A stretch of DNA of 64,000 bases from Symsagittifera roscoffensis (GCF_963678635.1 NC_087070.1:37646600-37710599), one strand, 5' to 3'; positions 22,549 through 34,393 are shown, counted from the first letter of the stretch. Notes: a model not told the origin generated them from the sequence alone. Translations and numbers: made by a program.

Positions 22549-22899
22549 TTTTCATTCAACAATGAGGCTACTTGGGGGATCAACGAGAAAATGGAACAAA
22601 GTAACGCTACAACAGTTAGCCCCAACTACGCAACTAATCCCTTTTTCCCTGTTTTCAGCCTGAATTTTATTAATTTGGGTCAATGTTTGCTTAACAGACC
22701 TAATTGATACCTTGATAGGGCACGGGAAACTTTCAGCTAATATGGAAGTCCTAGAAAAATTCAAGCTTCTCCTGAATGAATTTTCTCAACAAGAAACCTT
22801 TGTTGGCATCTACAATCATCTACGAACCAAGCAACAAGGTTTTGTAATCTTTGGGCTCCGAAAAGCACTCAGGCAGTTATGAATTATATGCTTTTTCTG

Positions 22900-23330
22900 C
22901 AGAAGTTTCCAAGCAGAGGGTTGACTCCTATTGTGGCTGACTTGCCGCCAGCTCGTTTTGACAATCCATTTGTTGATGCACTTTAGTTTAAAAACACCGG
23001 TTTTGATTACAAAGGGCCATTCTTCATTCCATCAAAAGATTCAATTAAAACAACTAATTTGCTTTTTCACAAGCCTCTCTACACGCGCGGAACCGACAGA
23101 GAATCTAACTAGGAACAACTGCATTAGCGGCGGCAATTATGCGATTGATTGCCAGAAACGGCACAAGCTTTTAATTTCTCACAACGCTAACTACTTCGTC
23201 GTCATTTGTAATTATTTGCTCTCGGAACCAATGAATTTCATCAAAATCTCGCTTATGGATACGCCACAATTTCAAAGTTTTGAATAGCATCTAAATCATT
23301 CGTCTACCCTGCACTTTGGTGGCAGATGGA
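22900..23330 (+). pseudogene. BEL/Pao integrase fragments
   Basis: The frame around 22931-23020 reads VADLPPARFDNPFVDAL, a stop, then FKNTGFDYKGPFFI, matching the LPP.R....PF...G.DY.GPF block that carries the first catalytic Asp. Near 23300-23335 the frame STLHFGGRWKR corresponds to the APHFGG.WE block around the catalytic Glu. Stops and shifts lie between them. Confidence 0.75.
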
Positions 23331-23792
23331 AGCGATAAAACGATAAAACGAGCTTTCTTACTGATTCTCGGTTCTGATCGACTATCAGGAGATCAAATTG
23401 CTACCATCATTGCCGAGACTGACTCAGTCTTTAACTCTCGTCCGCAAACGCATGCCAGTAACGAAATTGACGATGACCTAACACTGACATCCCACCATTT
23501 CCAAATGGGTCATTTTTTCGTCTATGATCTTGCAGAAGCCTTCTACGAAGCAGTTAGTAATAGATTGTCTAGCATGTCCTGCAAGCCAGCTAAAGATAGA
23601 CTTGACAGCTTGAAGTGGATGCAACCCGTGGAGGCGCTCGAAAGGGATGACCTGGTGTGGGCACTTGAGGACTTAACACCACGAGGCATCTGTCAACTAG
23701 GGCGATTAATAGAAATATTTACCGACTCTGATGACATCGCGTGCTCATGTAAACCTAAAACAGCACTAGGAAATTTAGAACAACAGCAATGA
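23316..23792 (+). pseudogene. BEL/Pao integrase end and DUF5641-type domain
   Basis: The longest intact piece of this element, 158 codons. IIAETDSVFNSRPQTHAS is the conserved integrase-end block (E...LNSRPLT). LTSHHFQMGHFF corresponds to L.P.HFL.G, and DDLVWALEDLTPRGICQLGR corresponds to the G-D-LV.V.ED.TPRG.W.LGRV signature of the C-terminal DUF5641 domain. The start at 23316 is only where the frame opens. Confidence 0.88.
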
Positions 23793-24559
23793 AACTTGCC
23801 ATTGTATATCCAAAAAAGAGAGAGTTAAGACTGCTACTTTAATTAGCCTACAAAAAATCTTGGCTCAACTCCTTCCCCTTCGGCTGCAAACTAAGACCTC
23901 TCTTCCCACGAGGATTTTCATGACAAAAAATGTCTCATTTTAGTTCTCAAAAAAGACTTTAAATTCGTTGATTATTTAAAAGATTTGTCGGACATTGATT
24001 ACTAATAATTTGACTTCTGTGAACAAAAAATACTGAAATTTACTTCATATAAAACTACTTGTTTTGGCAACAAATTCTATAATTTCATAACTTTGTACAA
24101 AAAATCGATTGATAAGCTTTCAAGTTTTGTGTGCAAGCTATGCAAATATTTGAAAAGGTTAAACACTTGTAAGTAAACTTTGAAGTATTAGCAAAAAAAA
24201 ATAATAAAAATTATGGAAGCAAACTTTTGATCATGAGCAACAATTTTACTCAATCAAGCAAAGATTTGTTTTAAGCGTAATTCAGCTCAATCTCAATTGG
24301 AATTTTTTTCTAGGCAAACCAATTGAGTAGGAACATAGAAAAATTTTCAAATATTTCAGAATGTGAATCTGTTCAAAAAAGTCAACAATTTTTTAAGCAT
24401 GCCGTTCGAAGCAAATGTGAATTCTTACAAACAAATATGAAATTTCCTATGTAATAAGAATTTTTGGAAAAATACTCTAAGCTACCAAGTTCTCCGCGTG
24501 CAGCGATTTGTGTAAGTAGCTCAAAGTTTTTGTGCAAGTAGCTCAACTTTTTTTTTTCA
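23793..24559. other. Intronic AT-rich spacer
   Basis: No gene seen. Remnants of a BEL 3' LTR could be present just after 23792 but cannot be shown. Confidence 0.4.
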
Positions 24560-25260
24560 AAGTAGTATAGTTTTTATAGATGTGTGGTATTACGAAAGCC
24601 TATAACTGAGGCACATTCCCAAGTCATAGATCTATAGGTATATTCGAACACCGTTTGAATTCGAAAACTGATCGGAAGAAAAATAAAAGTAAACAGATCC
24701 AGGTTTCGATTTTTTTTCTTTTTGCAGAACTTTGTTATAATATTTTAATTTTTTTTTTAAATTTGCAAGATTGCGTTAGAAAACAAACTAAATTTCATGA
24801 ATTAATAATAATAATTCTGGGCTTGAATGAAAAATTCACTGCAGCTTATCCTCCTATAGTAGCCCTGCTCGCCTGCTTTTTCGCTCAAAATTTGACTAAA
24901 AGTCAAAATTTTCAAAACAAAATCTCTCAACACTGAGAAATTTTTATGAAATTTTGTTAACGTTGTTCAATTCACGACTGAACGTCATTTAATATAATGG
25001 TACTCTCGACTTACTCTTATTTTTATTTGTGATACCTGATTTTGCGTGGGAAAGTGAAATAAAAAATTACACCCGAATACAAAGTTTCTCCCTATTGGTT
25101 GGAACAGATAAGTTTTACTGATTAAAGTATTTTTGTTTATGAGAAAAGGAAAAATAGGACATATTGAAGAGCTAGGTACCATAGGTAGAAATTGAGCATT
25201 TTTCAAGAACGCGTTTAGCAAAAATTAGCAAAAATTGGCGGGACATATTCAGCAGATCCC
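24560..25260. repeat. Dispersed repeat family 2, copy
   Basis: Contains gcctataactgaggcaca, the block gtagccctgctcgcctgc, ttcacgactgaacgtcattt and gaatacaaagtttctccc, each with counterparts in the copies at 6.0, 8.9 and 46.6 kb. Boundaries are approximate; noncoding. Confidence 0.5.
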
Positions 25261-25837
25261 AACTCACAAGAGGCAATAGTAATAAAAAATATTGCGACCA
25301 GAAAAAAATGATGACGCAAATTTGAAACATTGTGGTTAAATGAGGCTTGTTAAATTGTGTAACTTATCTGTTTTAGCAATCAGGCTCATTGCTTGCTTTA
25401 CTACAAATCTTTTGTGTTCCTTTTCTGCTAAAATCAAACTAAACGTTAAAAAAGTTCAGACATCAATGAATTCATACTTTATGCTCAGTCTATAATAGAG
25501 ATAAAACTTTGAATTTTTTAAGCTATTCAGTTGCTGACTAAATGGGCACTTAAACACAAGTAAGAACTACACAACAATTTTTTTTGGCTAAGTGTCTTTT
25601 TTTAGCTTGTCTCGTAGGCTTGAGTGCAACGGGTAATTTTAAAGCGAAAGCTGATCACAATGCCTATACTGTTAACGTAAGATAAGTTGTTCAATCAAAT
25701 TGGAAGCTAACCTCTTTGGAAATGTAATTATTTATACCCTAACTGGAGAAAAAAGTTAGTTATAATCAATTAAAGGTGGATTATTTTGCAACTATTTAAC
25801 GAAGCACTAAAATCATAGAACTATAGTAGATTAGTTT

Positions 25838-26383
25838 TTGTTCCGACTTTCGGTACGAAAGTAACGGAATATTTGTGCTCGGGGTGGGTTTTTTTTTCTT
25901 CAGACAAATTTCGACTTTTTAACTAGCCATTTTTGACGGAATTTTTTTATATCATTCAAAAGGTATTGTTTTCCTGAGCTTAAATTTGAAATAATATTTC
26001 ACCTGTGATCATTTTTCGTAAAGTTATGAGGGTTTAAAGATTACCATTTTGATCATTTTGACCAAATTGGGACAATTAACGCGCGATATAATTCGCGCTA
26101 TTAACGCTTAAGCGGAGATTTAATCCGTCATATAAATCGTTCCAAATTGGTTGAACGAAGCTTATTTGCCATAATTGATTTGTTACAAGGAACGAAATCT
26201 CTCTTTTTGTATTTTATATGGCGTGTGGGGGGATGACTTTCATAAAAAATTTCCAATTTTAGAAAAAAAAATTTTTCGTTTTATTTTATTTCATTAAATT
26301 TTTTAAATGTTATTACTGCTGCTCCATAAACCTTAAAGGCAGTCGGAACATTCAGGGCTTCGCCCTGATACGAGCAATCTTGT
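25838..26383 (+). mobile_element. HINE-like noncoding element, copy 1 (near complete)
   Basis: About 546 bp. It starts ttgttccgactttcggtacg and ends gggcttcgccctg, then atacgagcaatcttgt. The 5' word TGTTCCGACT is repeated inverted near the 3' end (agtcggaaca at about 26341), followed by a CAGGGC-TTC-GCCCTG-type hairpin and a short tail. A GC-rich core near 26080-26125 (aacgcgcgatataattcgcg, ctattaacgc) and gcggagatttaatccg are conserved across copies. There is no coding capacity. This resembles DINE-1/HINE non-autonomous Helentrons, but the assignment is inferred from architecture only. Confidence 0.7.
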
Positions 26384-26789
26384 CTTTCTTTTATAGATAG
26401 TGACAAGGAAACTCCATTATAATAGACTTTTTCAGCTTTATTGAGATGTGAATTTCAACGCACATAAAGTGTTTTCTACGTTTTCAAGTATAGTTGGTTG
26501 TTACTTGTAGTTCTATTTCAATTTTCTTCAGCGCAACTTTGATTTTTTTTGTGTTACTCCAATTCTCAATTTAGTTCCTTCTCCCCCTCCTGAACCAACC
26601 ACTTTGCAACATTTCCGCATTACTTATTTGATAACTGCAGAATTTTGCAAATACTTGCACGTCGCGGAACAAAAATAAAGTAAAAAAAAACATATTAATT
26701 GATTTTGAAACTATTATGAACAAGTTTAAATAAAACTGTGGATTAGAATCAATTTTTATACCATTTTGTCGTGTGAGTGCAACATGGGA

Positions 26790-26956
26790 ATCAATTATAT
26801 GCGGCGCAGAAAGTTTGACCAAAACAGGGTCTTTTTAGTGCTTTGGGAGAGCTCGGAAAATCAATTTGGTCGATCTAAAAAAGGTCGATAAAAATTTCGA
26901 ATTTTTTTTTGAAATTCCGCCCGCCTCGAGAAAATCCTAGATTCACCCCTGATTAT
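26790..26956 (-). mobile_element. hAT-type MITE fragment, copy 1
   Basis: Read on the minus strand it begins CAGGGGTGAATCTAGG, then ATTTTCTCGAGGCGGG. It is similar to 33548-33767 (same orientation) and 51225-51440 (opposite orientation). The CAGGGG-start terminus is typical of hAT elements. The other end is diverged. Confidence 0.55.
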
Positions 26957-28804
26957 ATTCATAAAATTTTAGACCACAAAAACCCAATATAATTGATTTC
27001 TTTTCATTTTTCTTCTGAGCTTTCTAAGCAGAAATTTATTATCCTCTCTCTTTTGACAGCCAGTTGTCGGTGCAGTGAGAAAAACCAAGGGCAATTTTTG
27101 ATCTAAATGAACGAATAGTTTGTAGCAAGTTAAAGCCCTACTTAAATGTTTTGATTGCTTTTAACAGATCTGATAGAGTGTTTGGTCAAAAATAATGTAA
27201 ATTCTCAATCAAAAATTATAAAATTTCGAATGTTTTGTCCTTGTTCTGAAAACAATACCAGACGCAATATCAAAAAATTTCCCCGACGTAATTAAAGTGA
27301 TAAAAATTGCCACTTTTTTGGATAATTTGGACAAATGGTCTTGCCGCAATGCAGTTCGAAATAATTTTTGAGCCCGTTTAACTTTCTGCCTGATCTACGC
27401 GCCACAACAAGAACTGAAGTTCTAAGCGAGTTTATTATTTCAAACTAGTCAAACTGGCAATGTTCGAACCTTAAATTTTTTAAAAAGTCAGTTCAAGCGG
27501 TCAGGTTCTTTCAGATTGCTCAAAACCTTTTGTAAAGAAGTTTGGTTAAAAATAGAATTTGGTTGAGAAAAAAAAACAATCGCAAGCACGAATATTTTGT
27601 TACTTTTTTGAAAGTCAGAATATAAAACCACCCCTAAAGTTTTGGGCACTATAATCAGATGGTCTTTTATCTAAATTTAATGAGAGTATAAGGTTAAAAT
27701 TGAGAAAATAAGGTGTTTTTGAAAAACCATTTGAAAAGAATAATTCGCCATGGAATTTTTTAATGTTCTATGCTTATTAAAAATTTATGGAGCCCTAATG
27801 AACTGACGAAAAAAGGCGTTTTCTTCTGGAGCGTCAAAAAGCTTTGGCATATTTGTATGGGTAGGTAAGGTTGTTTGTTATCTTTAGACTTGATGAATCC
27901 CTAAGCTCGATTAATACCATCATAAAAGCTTAAGTCTGACTATCAGATTAAGATGGTTTTAAAAGTAACAAAAATCCAAGCAAATAGTACAAACTTCAGC
28001 AAATAAGCAGTTAAGGCTAAAGTAACAAAAATCCAAGCAAAGGTAATCTCAAAATTCAGTCGCGAATCAACTTTCCTGACTCCAGTTCAAAGTTGAGGCC
28101 TTGATTAGCTGCCCTTTACTGTTAGATTTGTCTTACTTTGAAGACTCAATTCGATCACGGTTCTCATATTTCTTACTTCAACCATCCTTAATGAGGATAG
28201 ATTTTCAGAAATTGGCAGACGGAAGACATCCGAAATGGGAAAGCAGTTCAAACAACTAGGTGAAAATCTTCTTGAAGCTGCGCATTTAGCCATCAAAATT
28301 GGCCGCATTTTACCTTGATGATTGGTCATATTTAATCATGACTAAACTGAATGAATCCGTATAAACAAAACCTTTTCGTTTTTGGGCAAGCAGCGTTTTA
28401 AAATTCAGCAACTGCAAAAAAATCGTTTTTTTTGATCTTGCCAAATATGTTGAATTTGCTTATCCTTTTTTAATTTGAACTTGGGCAGTCAAATTTTGGT
28501 ACCGCTAGATTGGAGATGAGACTAAGCCAAATTTTTATCAACAAATTTTTATGTACTAATGACGGCAATTGATCATTAAATTTGTAAACCAATTAAGACA
28601 AGAGGCAAACTAACCTTCCGTTGAAAACAACTTGTGAAAAAAATATTTAACCGATAAACTTTTTATGTAAAGAAATAACGCAAATATGAATTTTCGGTAG
28701 CTGTTGGTTGAGATCTCGTTTTAATATCGAAAAAAAAACACGAAAATGTCGCTGGGAAAATTAAGGTTTTAAAAAGTTGTATATTAGTTCTTCTAGGACG
28801 TAAA
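26957..28804. other. Intronic AT-rich spacer, no gene seen
   Basis: About 1.8 kb. A slightly GC-richer stretch at 28080-28330 has open frames on the minus strand but no splice-site or family support. Confidence 0.4.
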
Positions 28805-29636
28805 AACGACTTAAACCACAGTGTACAAGACCATGGTTTTAAATTGATCTTAAATCGATCCAAATCGATTAACAATGTACATTTTACGAATTTAGATGGA
28901 TTTTAAATCGATTTAAATCAATTTTTTTGAAAAATTGTTGGAATTTTTTATTCTCGATTTTTTAAATATAAACACTCGTGCCAGATGTTATAGAAATCAA
29001 TAAAATGATCCACATAAATCAGATTTTAAGCTCGAAAATAGGCAATGTAATTATAGAAAATTGTTGTAAATCCTATGTAACAAACAAGAAAAGGGTCAGA
29101 CAAAATTAAAATTTGATCTCATTATTATGCAATTGAATCATAAAAAACTTTGAAGATAAATCCTATTTCGGGCAACTTATAAAAACGAATCAAGAAAAGA
29201 ATCAATGTAGATCAGTTTATGCAAGAAATATTATCGATATTTTGGTCTTTTTGTTTGATATTTTTATGCTACAATATGCTATGGATGTAAAATGATAAAT
29301 GATAGGCAAGGTATAAAGGCAATCAAAGTTCAAAACTGATAAATCTCGAACAAAATAAATCGATTTAAATCCTTTTTAATCCCCTTAAAAACAAAAACAA
29401 TTTCAGACTGAAAAAAATGCATTTAAAGTGATTTAAAATCGAGTTTGATCAATTTTTTTCAGCTGGGATTTAAGATCAATTTAAATCGATTTTAAATCAA
29501 TCCAAATCAATCTTTCATCTTTGTTATATAATCTTCGTTCTTTTTTCATACTAAAATCGATCTAAATTTAACAACGTACTTTTTTCATACTAAAATCGAT
29601 CTAAATTAAATTCATTTTTGTCAGTGCGGGCAGCAG
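28805..29636. mobile_element. Element built from repeated TTTAAATCGATT motifs
   Basis: Both ends are dense in the self-complementary motif TTTAAATCGATTTAAATC and close variants (28838-28925 and 29335-29605), with plain AT-rich DNA between. The left end reads cacagtgtacaagaccatgg and the right end gtcagtgcgggcag. A shorter relative at 55070-55195 shares the right end gtcagtgcgg. Noncoding; class unknown. Confidence 0.55.
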
Positions 29637-30400
29637 AAAAACTGTGACGAAATTCAAAAATTTCTTAACTTTTTTTCGATCAATTTTTTGGCTTCAGAAT
29701 TGGAAACAATTTCACCAACAATTTCAATTTTAACATTAACTAGCGTAGCCGTATTCTTCTATGCTAGTTACACGGAGCCTGTCACACTTAAATATCAATT
29801 TTTAAAATGAGGAAATGAGAAAATAATTGTTTTAGGAGTGCTTTTTTATTCAGACCAATTTTAATTTTTTGAAAAAGTTTGAGGCCACGTTTTGGCATAT
29901 TTATGGGGAGTTTAACTGATCGTTTGGGATCTCTGGTTGTTGTGCGCTTTTATCAGGTTTTCTAACAACGATGAGCGATGTGCTTATGATACAGAACTAA
30001 ATCATTGTAGATTTATTTGAGACGACATAAATGACCCAAACAATGTGTTATGGGATGAGAAAATATATTACTTAGTAGTTTACTTCGCGCGTGGAGAAGA
30101 TATAGCAACAAATTTAAAATCAATTTTCAAAGACTTCACCTTAATTCACTTCGTAATAGTTTTCGAACCAGATAAAATCTCCGTGTTTGCTTTGCGTTGC
30201 TAGAAAACTGAAAAGTTCGAGAAAAAATTTCAAACCCCCATATTTTCATAACGAGTAACAAATCTTATTGAAAATCAGCTCAGATAATTAGTGTTCAAGA
30301 GTTCTTTCAAGTGTTGTTAAAACATTTGCAAAAAAAATAACTGCCTCAAAAATCAAAATTTGTCTTGAGAAAAAATACCTCGGTAACAATATTACGTTAT
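29637..30400. other. Intronic AT-rich spacer, no gene seen
   Basis: No feature recognised. Confidence 0.4.
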
Positions 30401-30921
30401 TGTTCCTACTTTCGATACGTAAGTAACAGAATATTTGTGCTCGGATGGGTTTTTTTCTTCAGACAAAATTAGACTTTTTAACTAGCCATTTTGTCGAATA
30501 TTTTCAATTCATCAAAAATTTGTTGTTGTTCTGAGCTTAAACTTGAGAAGATTTTGCATCTGTGATCGTTTTTGGTAAAATTTTGGGGTTTAAAGATTGC
30601 CATTTTGGCCAATTTGGGACAATTATCGCGCGATATTTTTCGCTCTATTAACGCGTAAGCGGAGATCTAATCCGTCTTAGAAATCGTTCCAGATTGGTTG
30701 AAAAAAGCTTATTTGCCATTTTTGATTTTTTATTAGGAGCGAAATTGATCAATTTGTACTTTATATGGCGTGTGAGGGATTAATTTCAAAGAAAATCTCA
30801 AATTTCAACAAAAAAATTCATTTTTATTTATTACATTTGTTTTTCATGTTATGACTGCTCCTTAGACCTTAAGAGGCATTCGTAACATTCAGGGTCTCGC
30901 CCTGATACGACCAGTCCTGTT
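30401..30921 (+). mobile_element. HINE-like noncoding element, copy 2
   Basis: Starts ttgttcctactttcgatacg and carries the core aattatcgcgcgatattttt, then gcggagatctaatccg. It ends with the hairpin agggtctcgccctg and gaccagtcctgtt. It is followed almost directly by copy 3 in the same orientation. Confidence 0.75.
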
Positions 30922-30934
30922 CAGGCTTCCATAA

Positions 30935-31352
30935 CAAAAAAATGGAACATTTGTGCTCGTGATGTTTTTTTTTTCTTCAAATAAGTTTTGACTTTTTTAA
31001 CTAGCCATTTTTGACGGAGTTTTTTTTTATTTCATTCAAAAGATATTGTGGTCATGGGCTTAAATTTGAAAACATATTTTACCTGTGATTATTTTTTGTA
31101 AAGTTTTTGGGGGTTAAAAGAGTGCCATTTTGGCCGAATTGGTAAAATTATCACGCGATAAATTTCGCGCTATAAACGCGTAGGCGGAGATTTAACCCGT
31201 ACGCGAAGATTTAAAACAAAAAACCTCAATTTTTTTAAATTTCAAATTCATTTTATTACATTTGAAAAAAATTTCCAGGTTAGGACTGCTCCATAGACCT
31301 TGAAAAGCAATCTGAACATCCACGGCTTCGCTCTGATACGAGCAGTCTTGTT
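30935..31352 (+). mobile_element. HINE-like noncoding element, copy 3 (internal deletion)
   Basis: It lacks the first about 20 bases, begins near aatggaacatttgtgctcg, keeps the core cacgcgataaatttcgcgct with a partly duplicated gcggagatttaacccg, and ends cggcttcgctctgatacgag, cagtcttgttg. A segment after the core is missing. It joins directly to the start of copy 4. Confidence 0.7.
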
Positions 31353-31402
31353 GTTCCGACTTTCGTAACGAAAGTTACGGAGTATTTGTGCTCGGGTCGG
31401 AC

Positions 31403-31812
31403 TTTGTGATTCCATAACAATCTACCCGATGCCATTTTATCCTATGTCATTCTACTCTATACTAATCTACCCTATATTCCAACCTAGCCTATGCCAAGTT
31501 ACCTTATGCCAGTTTACCCCATGTTCTATAAACAGTCCAACCGGTCAGAGATAACTGAGCTTCCTATTTCGGTTTAAGGTCGCCAGTGGGCGCGCTACGG
31601 CGATAACCGGCTCTAATTTTCGTATAGAGTACTACCCTCTGCAGGCAAACTAGCAGCACGACTGAGGAGATCACTATTTCGCTGATATCATTCCATCTTA
31701 ACTTAGGCGTACGGTAAATTGGCGTAAGTTAGATTGGCATAAGGTAAATTGGTACATAGGGTAGAATGGCATAGGGTAAAATGGAATAAGATATATTGGA
31801 ATAGGGTAAGTT
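31403..31812. mobile_element. Nested element with inverted arrays of a 15-bp motif and a GC-rich core
   Basis: The left side (31421-31525) iterates a motif like CTATGCCATTTTACC about seven times. The right side (31707-31810) iterates its reverse complement (GGTAAAATGGCATAG). Between them is a unique, GC-richer core of about 170 bases. The arrangement forms long imperfect terminal inverted repeats made of minisatellite units. It interrupts HINE-like copy 4. Class unknown. Confidence 0.65.
31555..31645 (+). ncRNA. Possible tRNA-derived (SINE-like) core
   Basis: The segment gcttcctatttcggtttaag through tactaccctctg aligns with the minus strand at about 56600-56690. Shared blocks include GGCTCTAATTTTCG / AGCTCTAAATTTCG and TACTACCCTCT / TCCTACCCTCT. 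The part cgccagtgggcgcgctac looks like a tRNA D-arm, and attttcg followed by agtactacc looks like a worn T-arm. No intact tRNA or B box is present. SINE head or another conserved noncoding core are both possible. Confidence 0.35.
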
Positions 31813-32275
31813 GTCCTCCTGCCTTTTTTTCTCCAGACATATTTTGACTTGTTAACTGGCAATTTTTGACGGATTTTTTTATCATTCAAAAGTTATTGTT
31901 GTTTTGAGCTTAAATTTGAAAAGATATTTCACATGTGATCATTTTTTGTACAGTAATGGGGGTTTAAAGATTGCCATTTTGACCAATTTCGGACAATTAA
32001 CGCGCGATATATTTCGCGCTGTTAACGCGTAAGCGGAGAGCTAGTCCGTCTTAGAAATTGTTCCTAATTGGTTGAAAGAAGCCTATTTGCGAAAATTTAT
32101 TTGTTACAAGGAGCGAAATCTATCCGTTTGTACTTTATATGGCATGTGGGGGATGATTTTAAAATGTAATTTCAAATTTAGAAAAAAGATATTTTGGTTT
32201 CACTTTATTACAATCGATTATTTTTTGATGTTATTACTGCTTCATAGACATTAAAGGCAGTCGGAACATTCACGG

Positions 32276-32749
32276 CTTCTACCCTAAAAGGATTTCTACC
32301 CAATAGTCTGTTTTTGTTAATGCACTTAACGCGTCGTTCCATATGAACCTGTGCTTAAATAAATCTGAACCTTTGGTGCAGTGACTTCTACATGCAATCA
32401 ATATATTTCAAATCTTTTTTGGTCAGGCATGTCGCTGTTATTTTTTTTTCATTCACGCCTTAGCCGGTTATTTTTCTGGCAGTTGTTGGACGCATCTCTT
32501 TGGACTTAAAATTGTCAAAATACTATATCATTGTCACGAAGGTCTAGAAATACACATTTTGATCGAACTAGACATAATTATCGACCGACACACTCGATGG
32601 TAAAAGTCTGGACATAAAACAAAAACCATGATCTGGCAGCCGAGTCATTAACAAAAGATTTATAGCCCAAGGACAGAAAAGTTCTAGTAGAAAGGAGCTG
32701 TGTACTAGCGGTGGGGCAATAATTGAAGTTAGTCAAAAAGTTATCTCAT
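32276..32749. other. Intronic spacer, no gene seen
   Basis: No feature recognised. Confidence 0.4.
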
Positions 32750-32985
32750 TTGACAAGACTTTTTGGATCTACTTAACAATTGCACCCCTTTGGTATCGAC
32801 TTGAGAATTGCCACCCATATTAATAAAAGCAGTAAATTGGCACTGAGCTTCTGTTGAGAATTAGATTTTTGCTGCATTCTGATTGGTCGAAAATGCGTTA
32901 TTTTAACCGACTTAACAGTTGCCCCCCCCCCCCCTTTCTTAAAGGGGGGGGGGGGCAATTGTCAAGTAGATCCGACTTTTTTTGT
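32750..32985. mobile_element. MITE-like inverted repeat with C/G runs
   Basis: Left end ggatctacttaacaattgca, right end caattgtcaagtagatccga: these are inverted repeats of about 35 bp. A C14 run and a G12 run at about 32923-32955 sit near the right end and can pair with each other. Related iterated motifs (GGGGG...TTGTTAACAAG..TCC) occur at 38960-39105 and 44265-44375. Homopolymer lengths may be inaccurate. Confidence 0.55.
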
Positions 32986-33359
32986 TATAAAATCCTGATC
33001 ATGCCCAGTGTCTATCAGTTAATCAGGTCAGAAAAAGTCAGAGATAAAATATGCAACGCTGTTACAGCGTAACTCAATTTTGGTCAATGACAGCGTTTTG
33101 GATTTTAAAACTGATCATAGCAAAAATCAGTGAAGCTGTAGAAAATTAGTTGCTTACAAATTGCATCAAATTAAAGCTGCCCAAATCCTGATCGTCTTCC
33201 TCTCGCGCCCTGTCATCCATGTAACTTTTCAAGCTATAAATCCTCAGAAAAATGCGCATTGTCTTGAATATATCGCAACAATATCAGGAAGAGGGCAATT
33301 TTATCAAAGGGTATAATTGAAAGTGAAAAGCAAAGTTTCTGAAGATCTTCTCTGCTATC

Positions 33360-33445
33360 GTGTTGAAGCAGGGGGGGGGGATTAAAGGGGAACGGGGGGC
33401 TCGGGCTGCAGACGCCCCCCCCCCCACAGGGATTCGACCCCCTGC
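33360..33445. other. GC-rich patch with G and C runs
   Basis: Contains G10 and C13 runs and ggattcgaccccctgcc, which resembles a tRNA T-arm/B box. No tRNA body precedes it. The short open frame here is low-complexity. Confidence 0.4.
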
Positions 33446-33547
33446 CGACCCAAAGAGTCCCCCCTTTGGCACTTCATAAGAAATCCATTTTTGGTCGACC
33501 GACTCTAACTTTTTTAAAGGCGCCCTTGGTGCAAAAATATACTAACT

Positions 33548-33767
33548 TTGAGGGGGAGCGAAAGTTTTCCAAAAAGAGCCCAAAAACGGTTGACCTGTTT
33601 TTTTTTCAAAAATTAGCCTGCGCAACAATTTTTGTTAAAAAAATAGGGTCTTTATAGTGTTCTGGGACCGCTCGGAAACTCAATTTGGTCGACCTAAAGA
33701 AAGTCGACAAAACTTTTGAAATCTGCCCCCGCCCCCCTTCGAGAAAATTCTAGATACGCCCTTGCGT
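33548..33767 (-). mobile_element. hAT-type MITE, copy 2
   Basis: On the minus strand it begins CAAGGGCGTATCTAGAATTT, then TCTCGAAGGGGGGCGG. The interior aatttggtcgacc and agggtcttta match copy 1, and aaaaagagcccaaaaa matches the copy at 51225-51440. About 220 bp, noncoding. Confidence 0.6.
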
Positions 33768-34393
33768 TGAATCTTGGTTGATAAGCTCTAATTGATCGCT
33801 GGTCCAGTAATAAAAACTAAATCTCTGAGGGATAGATAAACTAGAGCTGCTGATGCTTGCGCTTTGTTACGATCTGCAATTTAGAACCTTGCTGTAAAGA
33901 TTTTCTTTAGTAAATCAATCCGGGTAGTAAGTGTGGTTTACCAAAATCAACGACTGGCTGGCATAAAGATAAAGACGAAAAATAATTAATCAATACAATT
34001 GACTGAAGATCACAAAAAACAGCCAAAAAATGAAGAAGAGTCAAACGCAGGAAACAGAAAAATTTACATCAAAACTTTTTAAAAATTCTGAATTTCAAAG
34101 CAAGAAAGCAAAAGTTTTATAGACTGAAAATTTATGATAGATACGTTTTTGATTAGAAAAACATTAAATATGATAAACCTGGATCAAATGCAAACTTTTG
34201 CTGCTGAGAAATCTGAAAATTAAAATCCACCCTCTAGAAACTAGAATTCGACCTTTTTTTTGTGGTCTTAACCTTTTTGCTGCTTGAGAAACAAAAGAAA
34301 CGGACTGAACCTGAAAAAAATCAACCACGAAAAATCTAACTTGAGCGTGAACAAACTTCAAAACTTGTCTTGATAAAGAAATCATTTCGTCCT
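33768..34393. other. Intronic spacer, no gene seen
   Basis: No feature recognised. Confidence 0.4.

Larger units (their letters stand above)
19140..23792 (+). mobile_element. Decayed BEL/Pao LTR retrotransposon
   Basis: Fragments of a BEL/Pao gag-pol appear in the correct order on the plus strand, separated by stops and frame changes: gag zinc region near 20.0 kb, degenerate protease near 20.3 kb, RT at 21.1-21.5 kb, RNase H tail near 22.4 kb, integrase near 22.9-23.3 kb and a DUF5641-type end to 23792. LTRs were not identified and the limits are approximate. It lies within the long GPCR intron, antisense to the gene, and is much older than the Ty3/gypsy copy. Confidence 0.85.
31350..32275 (+). 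mobile_element. HINE-like noncoding element, copy 4, split by a nested insertion
   Basis: The first about 50 bases (ttgttccgactttcgtaacg through gtgctcgggtcgg) are at 31350-31402. The rest resumes at about 31813 (ctccagacatattttgactt), runs through the core aacgcgcgatatatttcgcg and ends near 32275 with cagtcggaacattcacggct. The intervening 410 bases are a different element. Confidence 0.7.

Noticed and set aside
31421..31810. AGGGTA-type repeats as interstitial telomere sequence
   Set aside because: The period is about 15 bases with variable spacing and both orientations, not a 5-8-base telomere unit.
33415..33440. B-box-like word ggattcgacccc suggesting a tRNA gene
   Set aside because: No D-arm, anticodon arm or acceptor stem could be placed at the right distance; it lies in low-complexity G/C runs.
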